Below, in pieces: positions 6,526-11,444 of a stretch of 11,444 nt of DNA. The stretch is taken from positions 1-11,444 of the forward strand of contig JBDSHZ010000027.1 of the NCBI GenBank assembly GCA_039918235.1. The letters run 5' to 3'. The notes below the pieces were generated by a model. The model saw only the letters and a program-made list of their open reading frames with translations, did not search any database and had not been told where the DNA came from. Position numbers and translations under genes: made by a program. Source of the stretch: Pseudopedobacter sp039918235 (GTDB lineage Bacteria; Bacteroidota; Bacteroidia; Sphingobacteriales; Sphingobacteriaceae). Position 1 is the stretch's first letter, and each line of letters begins with the position of its first letter.

Positions 6526-9114
6526 CTAAGCTGAGTTTCTAGCAGCGTTAACAATCCCATATAAAGTTCTTAATATCAATTTATTATAAACTTCTTTTTG
6601 AGCAGGACTTGTAGTATCCTCCAAGCTTTTAATAATGGCGTAACGTTGAATAATCACCAATGGCAAAGTAATTTTTTCCCTTACAATGATAGATTGATGT
6701 TCAATAGGGTACTTTTCCATCAACACTTTAGTATCTGTTAAATCCAATAAAAGCTTTTCAGTAAGGTCATATTCTGCTTTCAAAAGTTTCCAGAATTCTC
6801 CAAAAGTTTTATCATCTTTTAAATATGCGGTTAGTCTAAAATCTGCTTTTGTCATAGACATCATACAGTTATCAATCACCGTTTTGAAGAAATCAGCATC
6901 TTGATAAAGTTCTTTGGCTTTGAGCCAATCGCCATTTTCTTTAATTGCTTTTAACGCTGTTCCTACGCCATAAAATCCTGGGATGTTTTGCTTCAATTGG
7001 CTCCATGATGTCACAAAACTGATGGCTCTTAAATCTTCCAGCTTCAGCTCCGAATCTGAATTTCTTTTGACCGGTCTGCTACTGATATTGATCTGTGAAA
7101 GCATTTTTAAAGGACTCTGCACCTCTAAAAATTTCAGAAACTGTGGGTGTTTCCTTAATTTCATAAATGAAACGTAGCTCACCTCAGCCATCTTACTAAA
7201 TAATGCTTTTTCATTATTTGCCATGGTGTTCACATCTTGCTTATCCAAAGCTGAAGAAATACCAGCATGAATCAACTGTTCCATGTTATTGATAGAGCTC
7301 TCAAATGTGCCATAATGAGAGCTAATGGTTTGCCCTTGTACGGTAATCTGAATTTGCTTGTTGGCTACATCTTTTCCAAAAGAAGCATAAAACTTGTGTG
7401 TTTTACCTCCACCTCTTGCCGGCGGACCTCCTCTCCCATCAAAAAATGCCAAATCAATCCCATTTTTGTTGCTGACTGTGGTAAGGTTTGATTTCGCATC
7501 ATAAATAGACCAGTTTGCCATTAAATAACCACCGTCCTTGGTACTATCAGAAAAACCCAACATCACCACTTGACGGTTTTTTCTACGCTCTAAATGTTTT
7601 TGGTAAACCGGATGGCTATATAAGCGCTGCATAATTTCATCTGCAACCTTTAAATCGTCTATGGTTTCAAATAGCGGAACAAAATCAATGTCCAGCTCAT
7701 CCATCTGCCAGCCACTCCATAAAAATAGCTGCATCAATTGTAAAACGTCTGACGCTTTTTGGCAATTGGAGATAATGAAACGATGGCAAGCTCTTTTACC
7801 ATTGTTTTGCTGCATGTTTTTGATCAGTTTGATCACATCCAGTGTATCTTTACTTAAATCTGCAAATTGACTGTACTTTATTAATTCTGCAGCGTTCAAA
7901 GGAATATTTATAATCTTATCTTCCTCAGATAAATTCATATAATCAGGAGAAATGCTTCCTTTTATCTCTGGATTAGCGATGCATTCCTCAAATAAATGTC
8001 TCAGCACACGGCTATCCTGTCTAATATCCAAAGAGGCAAAGTGACATCCAAAAAGCTTTACTTTCCAGATCATATCATCAACAATATCAGCAAATAAGCT
8101 ATCGTGGTATTCTGTTAATACACGCTTAATCTGACGGAGATTCTCTAACAAATCTTCTTTAATATCTTTTTCCTGAACTTTAGAGGAAAAGGCGTTATTA
8201 TAAATCACCGCTTCCAAAACATCCATATATTTCTCTACTCCATTAAAAGTTACCCTGCGTTTCATATTCTTGAAATCGCGATAATAACATCTGAAGAGCG
8301 CTTTCCTTAAAAAGGAAGAAACTTGTTTTGTGGTTTCAACAGTAACAAATGGATTTCCATCTCGGTCTCCACCTGGCCAAAAACCCAGCTCAATTAAACT
8401 ATGGTTTCCTAAGTTTAATTTAAAAACTTCTTCTAAATTATTATGGACATGTGAGGCGGTTTGATAGAGGATATTCTCTAAATACCAGTTTAGACTAATG
8501 GCCTCATCAACAGGAGTAGGTTTTTTCTTTTTAAAGAATGGTGTTTTCCCCAGTTGTTGGAGCAGCAGATTAATGGTATTCACATCATTCACCTTTAAAG
8601 CATCCGTAAGATCAGTCATGATCCCTAAAACAGGCCCAGGATAAAACTGTGTAGGGTGTGCAGTAAGTACTAATCGTAGCTTAAACTCATGCAAACAATC
8701 CTGAATTTCTTTATATAAGCCTTCATCTTGTAAGGCCTTGTTCATGAGGCTACTTAATGAGTTGGCTTCTTCCTGCCCTGTTATTTTTGAAAATGCGGCA
8801 TCTTCAATGGCATCAAAAAGAACAACCTGTCTTTCTATATACTGAATGAAGCGAAAAAGAAGGTCAATGATTTCTTGATGGTTGGTGAGTCCTTTCTGCT
8901 CGGTAAAAAAAGATTCTATAATTTCATCAGGCCTTAGGTGATCTTCAATACCTTTCTCGCAATGATTGAAAAAATATGGAAGTGCCAATCCAGTGTTTTT
9001 TACACTATAAAATGGAAGTGTAAGGAATAAACTATTGTATAGCTCAAACTTAGTGGTGACCTCGTTTCTGAAAACGGTTTCTTTGGAGCCTAATGATGTG
9101 ATGAGTTTCGACAT
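6526..9114 (-). CDS. ppc: Phosphoenolpyruvate carboxylase, divergent Bacteroidetes-type
   Basis: Anaplerotic cytoplasmic enzyme making oxaloacetate from phosphoenolpyruvate and bicarbonate; 862 aa, the usual length. Recognisable family motifs in order: LTAHPTQ (150-156, catalytic His153), GGDRDGNP (248-255), GFSDSTKDGG (520-529, K526 matching E. coli K546), DGRGGPPARGGG (559-570, with R561 and R567), QGQTISSHYG (594-602) and the C-terminal ARNSA. Residues expected to bind the aspartate inhibitor appear kept: the Lys in MTKADFRL (K756), the Arg in VREKITLPL (R812) and the penultimate-region Asn (N860). Several normally invariant motif positions differ: HPTE is HPTQ, FHGRGG is FDGRGG, QGE is QGQ and the NTG end is NSA. 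The frame is intact, so this looks like a lineage variant, not decay. Single gene with its own terminator. No convincing TAnnTTTG box was found upstream. ATG at 9114-9112 is the first in-frame start and fits the family N-terminus. Confidence 0.95.
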   Translation of the reverse strand: MSKLITSLGSKETVFRNEVTTKFELYNSLFLTLPFYSVKNTGLALPYFFNHCEKGIEDHLRPDEIIESFFTEQKGLTNHQEIIDLLFRFIQYIERQVVLFDAIEDAAFSKITGQEEANSLSSLMNKALQDEGLYKEIQDCLHEFKLRLVLTAHPTQFYPGPVLGIMTDLTDALKVNDVNTINLLLQQLGKTPFFKKKKPTPVDEAISLNWYLENILYQTASHVHNNLEEVFKLNLGNHSLIELGFWPGGDRDGNPFVTVETTKQVSSFLRKALFRCYYRDFKNMKRRVTFNGVEKYMDVLEAVIYNNAFSSKVQEKDIKEDLLENLRQIKRVLTEYHDSLFADIVDDMIWKVKLFGCHFASLDIRQDSRVLRHLFEECIANPEIKGSISPDYMNLSEEDKIINIPLNAAELIKYSQFADLSKDTLDVIKLIKNMQQNNGKRACHRFIISNCQKASDVLQLMQLFLWSGWQMDELDIDFVPLFETIDDLKVADEIMQRLYSHPVYQKHLERRKNRQVVMLGFSDSTKDGGYLMANWSIYDAKSNLTTVSNKNGIDLAFFDGRGGPPARGGGKTHKFYASFGKDVANKQIQITVQGQTISSHYGTFESSINNMEQLIHAGISSALDKQDVNTMANNEKALFSKMAEVSYVSFMKLRKHPQFLKFLEVQSPLKMLSQINISSRPVKRNSDSELKLEDLRAISFVTSWSQLKQNIPGFYGVGTALKAIKENGDWLKAKELYQDADFFKTVIDNCMMSMTKADFRLTAYLKDDKTFGEFWKLLKAEYDLTEKLLLDLTDTKVLMEKYPIEHQSIIVREKITLPLVIIQRYAIIKSLEDTTSPAQKEVYNKLILRTLYGIVNAARNSA

Positions 9115-9426
9115 GATGTGTGAAAATTACGAAATCTTTGTTGTTACACAAATTAAAGAAGAAAAAATACCAATTTTGATTATAGCCTATTTTCTTTGAT
9201 TAGGTATCAAAAATCAATAACTTCTAATAATATCTTTATGAAGAGCTGTTGAAATGACGTTCTATTACCTTCACAAATCTTGTTTTTCGCATTCATTTTC
9301 GATTTAAGTCATTTGATAGCAACCGTTTTAAACCTATAATCTATCAGTAATTTAAAATTTAATATTCTGATGATTAATTGTTTACCATTTATAAACCTAA
9401 AAAAGCTCAAAGAAATTGAAAAAATA
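9115..9426. other. Intergenic region between ppc and tRNA-Ser
   Basis: About 310 bases without a supported gene on either strand. It must contain the ppc promoter (minus strand), but no exact TAnnTTTG box was found for it. It is AT-rich and has no strong hairpin or repeat. Confidence 0.6.
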
Positions 9427-9457
9427 TTTGAGAAACTGTTCTACTTTCTTACTTTTG
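9427..9457 (+). promoter_or_regulatory. Promoter of tRNA-Ser (TTTG-N19-TAnnTTTG)
   Basis: TTTG at 9427-9430, a spacer of exactly 19 bases, then TACTTTTG at 9450-9457. This matches both halves of the Bacteroidetes housekeeping promoter. The last base of the -7 box is only four bases before the mature tRNA 5' end at 9462, so the predicted transcription start falls at or within a few bases of it. Confidence 0.75.
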
Positions 9458-9461
9458 CAGC

Positions 9462-9549
9462 GGAGAGTTGGCAGAGTGGTCGATTGCGGCAGTCTTGAAA
9501 ACTGTTGACTGTTAAAGGTCCGCGGGTTCGAATCCCCCACTCTCCGCCA
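9462..9549 (+). tRNA. tRNA-Ser, anticodon TGA
   Basis: Decodes UCA (and possibly other UCN) serine codons. The cloverleaf folds by hand: acceptor stem GGAGAGT (9462-9468) with ACTCTCC (9539-9545); D-stem GCA/TGC (9471-9473, 9485-9487); anticodon stem GCAGT/ACTGT (9489-9493, 9501-9505) with loop CTTGAAA and anticodon TGA at 9496-9498; a long class II variable arm (9506-9521, GACT pairing with GGTC) as expected for serine; T-loop TTCGAAT (9527-9533). The discriminator is G9546, and CCA is encoded at 9547-9549. The T-stem GCGGG/CCCCC contains one C-C mismatch (9523 with 9537). It is a single tRNA gene with its own promoter and terminator. Confidence 0.97.
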
Positions 9550-9553
9550 AATT

Positions 9554-9594
9554 CAAGAAAGCCTGAAATCAATGATTTCAGGCTTTCTTGTTTT
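9554..9594 (+). terminator. Rho-independent terminator of tRNA-Ser
   Basis: Perfect 17-bp stem (CAAGAAAGCCTGAAATC at 9554-9570 pairing with 9574-9590), loop AAT, then TTTT. It begins four bases after the encoded CCA end and closes the tRNA transcript at roughly 130 bases. Confidence 0.9.
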
Positions 9595-9820
9595 AAAAAC
9601 AGGCATAATATTTAAATATTCTTAATGTAAACGATCTTCAAGAGTTATGAATGCTCAACATTCTTGAATAGAGCGGTAAATTCAAATAAGTTAACGCGTT
9701 TAGTAGTATGATTTGGTTTATTAACCGTTTTTAAAAGCAAATAATCTTTAATATTTAAAAATTAAGCTTCCTTTAGAAGTAGACACGTTATGGCAACCTA
9801 TAAAACCGGCACACCCGCTG
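9595..9820. other. Intergenic region without visible genes
   Basis: AT-rich stretch between the tRNA terminator and the REP-like element. No supported coding region. A toxin gene might have been expected on the minus strand here or in the adjacent element, downstream of the antitoxin, but no PIN-type or other toxin reading frame is visible. A short 7-bp inverted repeat (TTCAAGA at 9637 and TCTTGAA at 9662) is the only structure noticed. Confidence 0.55.
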
Positions 9821-9923
9821 CGTCATTTCGAACGAGGTATGAGGAGAAATGTGTTTGTTCCTTAGCTTGAAACAAGCGATTGCAAATGAACTTAGAGATG
9901 TCTCTCTATTGTTCGACATGACG
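9821..9923. repeat. REP/MITE-like inverted-repeat element
   Basis: The ends CGTCATTTCGAAC (9821-9833) and GTTCGACATGACG (9911-9923) are inverted repeats with 12 of 13 positions matching. Inside them the pairing continues imperfectly (GAGGAGAAAT on the left with the TCTCTCTATT region on the right), and the centre holds a small hairpin GCTTG-AAA-CAAGC (9865-9877). The 103-bp unit is richer in GC than its surroundings. The end sequence resembles the dispersed intergenic repeats with CGTCATTTCGA ends that I recall from many Bacteroidetes genomes. It has no coding capacity. Only one copy is in the window, so its repeat nature is inferred from form and memory. Confidence 0.6.
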
Positions 9924-9950
9924 CCGTTTTAAAAATTGAGACCTTTCTTT

Positions 9951-10199
9951 TTATCTATTTTTTTGTTCTAAATAATCAGTATATTCTTTTTTATAATCGT
10001 AATCAGCTGGAATTTTAATTCCTGAAGAAAGGCTTTTTACAAATGGAGAAATTTGTAGCTCACTATTAGGTTTGTCTAATGTTAAAGAATTAAGATAATT
10101 CTCTATTAAACGAGACAAGCTCAATTTCTTTTCACAAGCGTATTGCTTCGCTTTTTCAATGACTTCCTGATTAAGCTTTAATGTGAGTTTAGTATCCAT
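9951..10199 (-). CDS. DUF6364-like antitoxin (ribbon-helix-helix type), apparently orphan
   Basis: 82-aa protein. The N-terminal part MDTKLTLKLNQEVIEKAKQYA (1-21) followed by KKLSLSRLIENYL (24-36) fits a ribbon-helix-helix DNA-binding fold: a short beta strand, helix, turn, helix, as in VapB/DUF6364-type antitoxins of Bacteroidetes. The rest (about 45-82) is the flexible toxin-binding type tail ending in DYDYKKEYTDYLEQKNR, which looks complete. Such genes are usually followed by a PIN-domain toxin; here the stop codon (9953-9951) is followed by 27 bases and then the REP-like element, and no toxin frame is seen. The promoter box and a 20-bp palindrome lie 7-26 bases upstream of the start, which fits autorepression. 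It could instead be a stand-alone small regulator. The family call is from pattern memory. Confidence 0.75.
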   Translation of the reverse strand: MDTKLTLKLNQEVIEKAKQYACEKKLSLSRLIENYLNSLTLDKPNSELQISPFVKSLSSGIKIPADYDYKKEYTDYLEQKNR

Positions 10200-10205
10200 A
10201 ACTAA

Positions 10206-10225
10206 ATATTTGTACGTACAAATAT
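10206..10225. promoter_or_regulatory. 20-bp palindromic operator over the antitoxin promoter
   Basis: ATATTTGTACGTACAAATAT is a perfect 20-bp palindrome located 7 bases upstream of the antitoxin ATG (10199). It overlaps the -7 box and the expected transcription start, the position at which ribbon-helix-helix antitoxins repress their own operons. Binding by this protein is inference. Confidence 0.65.
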
Positions 10226-10226
10226 A
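10219..10226 (-). promoter_or_regulatory. Promoter -7 box for the antitoxin gene
   Basis: The minus strand reads TATATTTG, an exact TAnnTTTG match, ending 20 bases before the start codon. No clear TTG is present at the -33 distance. Seven of its eight bases lie inside the palindromic operator. Confidence 0.5.
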
Positions 10227-10474
10227 ATAAGTTTTGAACGTAATAATATGGTGTTGAGTTTTGAATTTCCTTTGATGCGATAGAGTAGCGAGTTTTGTGA
10301 ACAGTATTTTACTGATTCACTATTATGGATTTGTGCAAAGACTTTCCTGCCCTAGTACCGGGCTAAACCATTGAAGCGACATTTTTTTGGCTTTTCCGTC
10401 AAAAAGACACATCGGAAAGCGAGTTAAAATGCAAAAGAAATCTGCTTCCAAAAGCAATTTAAAATCTTTTACGC
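10227..10474. other. Structured non-coding region between helicase and antitoxin genes
   Basis: About 250 bases with no supported gene. It holds several stem-loops: GTGAACAGTA-TTT-TACTG-A-TTCAC (10297-10320; 10 bp with one bulged A), GCCC/GGGC (10349-10363), GCTTTTCCG/CGGAAAGC (10390-10398 with 10413-10420, one bulged T) and TGCTT-CCAA-AAGCA (10443-10456). The middle part (about 10330-10430) is richer in GC than other intergenic DNA here. On the minus strand it is the 3' flank of the helicase gene. It could be a structured 3' untranslated region, an uncharacterised small RNA, or the remnant of a dispersed repeat; the sequence alone does not decide. Confidence 0.45.
10432..10456 (-). terminator. 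Possible weak terminator of the DEAD-box helicase gene
   Basis: On the minus strand a short hairpin TGCTT-TTGG-AAGCA (10456-10443) begins 18 bases after the helicase stop codon and is followed by the T-rich GATTTCTTTTGC. The stem is only 5 bp, so this is a weak candidate. Confidence 0.3.
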
Positions 10475-11444
10475 TCAAAAATTCAATAACCTAGCATCAA
10501 TCATTTCTACGGCAAAGCCCATTTTTTTTTGGATCACCTCAAAATGATGTTGGTCGGCGGGCGTTACCAAAGCAATGGCTTCTCCGGGGTTTTCTGAACG
10601 ACCAGTCCGGCCGATACGATGGATGTAATCTTTGGGCGAGCGTGGCAACTCATAATTGATGACATAAGGCAGAAATTTGATGTCGATGCCTCTGGAAAGG
10701 ATATCTGTGGCCACCAAAACTCGGAGTTTTCCTTCTTTAAAATTAGCTAAAGCGGTGGTTCTGGCAAACTGACTTTTGTTGCTGTGAATGGCTTTCGCCT
10801 GAATGTTATTGTGGTTCAGTTTTTTGGAAACGGCATCGGCCTGAAAAACCGAAGAGGTAAATATGAGCACCTGTTGCATGTTTTGCGACTCTATCAGGTG
10901 GCGTAACAACGGTCCTTTTTTCTCAGGAGAAACTGCATAAGCAGTTTGGTTAATGAGTGCAACACTGTTTTCTTCGGAAGCGATATGAATGGTCAAAGGA
11001 TCGGTCAACATGACCCGCTTGATGCTTTCGATATTGGGATTTAGGGTGGCTGAAAATAGTAGGTTCTGTTTTTTTGTGGGTAACAGCGCTATGATTTCGT
11101 CCAGTTCCTTTTTGAAACCGAGGTTCAGCATTTTATCGGCTTCATCTATCACAAAGGTTTTTACTTCGTCAAGATGTACGGCATTGGAGGAGATTAAATC
11201 TAACAACCTCCCCGGTGTGGCAATCAATACGCTCACATTGCTCATGCTTTTCATCTGCACATTTACAGATGTGCCACCAAAAACTGCCATGATTTTGCAA
11301 GTAAAAGGGAGCGCTTTACTAAAGGTTTCAAAGACGTCGTTAACCTGTAAAGCCAATTCTCTCGTTGGCACCAATACCAGCACTGCAATGTATCGGTCTT
11401 TTAGTTTGGCTTGTCCTTCTAAATTGGCCAAGATGGGCAACACA
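10475..11444 (-). CDS. DEAD-box RNA helicase (RhlE-like), N-terminus outside the window
   Basis: ATP-dependent RNA unwinding protein of superfamily 2, cytoplasmic, in roles such as RNA decay, ribosome assembly or cold adaptation. About 323 codons are present. Counting from the first full codon at 11443: motif Ia PTREL (26-30), GG (56-57), motif Ib TPGR (76-79), motif II DEAD (100-103), motif III SAT (131-133), motif IV VLIFTSS (192-198), motif V VATDILSRGIDI (244-255) and motif VI HRIGRTGR (275-282). The Q motif and the Walker A lysine (motif I) must lie beyond the right edge; the frame is open to the last base, so the GTG at 11443 is not a true start. The C-terminus ends soon after the helicase core, without a basic or RNA-binding extension, so it is a minimal RhlE-like form; the subgroup is not certain. 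GC content is clearly higher than in the neighbouring genes. Confidence 0.95.
   Translation of the reverse strand, partial: VLPILANLEGQAKLKDRYIAVLVLVPTRELALQVNDVFETFSKALPFTCKIMAVFGGTSVNVQMKSMSNVSVLIATPGRLLDLISSNAVHLDEVKTFVIDEADKMLNLGFKKELDEIIALLPTKKQNLLFSATLNPNIESIKRVMLTDPLTIHIASEENSVALINQTAYAVSPEKKGPLLRHLIESQNMQQVLIFTSSVFQADAVSKKLNHNNIQAKAIHSNKSQFARTTALANFKEGKLRVLVATDILSRGIDIKFLPYVINYELPRSPKDYIHRIGRTGRSENPGEAIALVTPADQHHFEVIQKKMGFAVEMIDARLLNF

Noticed and set aside
6983..7870. Three short plus-strand frames opposite ppc (6983-7177, 7267-7491, 7661-7870)
   Set aside because: All lie antisense to conserved carboxylase motifs and have no recognisable product or ribosome binding site.
9595..9950. 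Search for a degraded toxin gene after the antitoxin
   Set aside because: No frame with PIN-type acidic motifs or other toxin features was found; the stretch is AT-rich spacer plus the inverted-repeat element.
10390..10420. Hairpin with neighbouring T-run as a terminator
   Set aside because: The T-run (10382-10388) precedes the hairpin on the plus strand and becomes an A-run after it on the minus strand, so neither orientation gives a hairpin followed by T residues.
11441..11443. GTG at the right edge as start codon of the helicase
   Set aside because: The family's Q motif and Walker A motif must precede this point and the frame is open to the window end, so it is an internal valine codon.

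Overview
The window looks like chromosomal DNA of a low-GC member of the Bacteroidetes, most likely Sphingobacteriaceae (Pedobacter-like). This is inferred from three things. Promoter-like sites fit the Bacteroidetes pattern TTTG-N19-TAnnTTTG, ribosome binding sites are generally weak, and the proteins have a Bacteroidetes flavour (an M16B pair with a LolA-like tail, a divergent phosphoenolpyruvate carboxylase, a DUF6364-type antitoxin). No plasmid, phage or insertion-sequence gene and no CRISPR array was seen.

Left part (1-1588, minus strand): a two-gene non-homologous end-joining operon, ku followed by ligD. The ku stop codon directly abuts the ligD start codon. LigD runs off the left edge; the visible part has a complete 3'-phosphoesterase domain and the beginning of the ATP-dependent ligase domain.

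1703-5161 (plus strand): two exported M16B zinc-peptidase subunits in an operon. The first carries the zinc site but lacks the Arg/Tyr substrate-binding pair. The second has the Arg/Tyr pair, has lost the zinc site, and carries an extra LolA-like C-terminal domain. Together they make one complete active centre. A 32-bp perfect palindrome closes the operon.

5397-9114 (minus strand): a secreted protein of unknown function, probably an outer-membrane beta-barrel, with its own promoter. Upstream of it is ppc (phosphoenolpyruvate carboxylase) with its own terminator. The ppc product has unusual substitutions in several normally invariant motifs.

9427-9594 (plus strand): a compact tRNA-Ser(UGA) unit with a textbook Bacteroidetes promoter placed so that transcription should begin about at the mature 5' end, followed by a 17-bp terminator hairpin.

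9595-10474: an accessory-looking stretch. It holds a REP/MITE-like inverted-repeat element, a lone ribbon-helix-helix type antitoxin gene without an adjacent toxin, a 20-bp palindrome over that gene's promoter (a likely autoregulatory operator), and a non-coding region with several stem-loops.

10475-11444 (minus strand): the C-terminal part of a DEAD-box RNA helicase, visibly richer in GC than the rest of the window and cut by the right edge.

No wholly new system stands out. The most promising leads are the operator/orphan antitoxin, the structured non-coding region beside the helicase, the variant carboxylase active site and the apparently leaderless tRNA.
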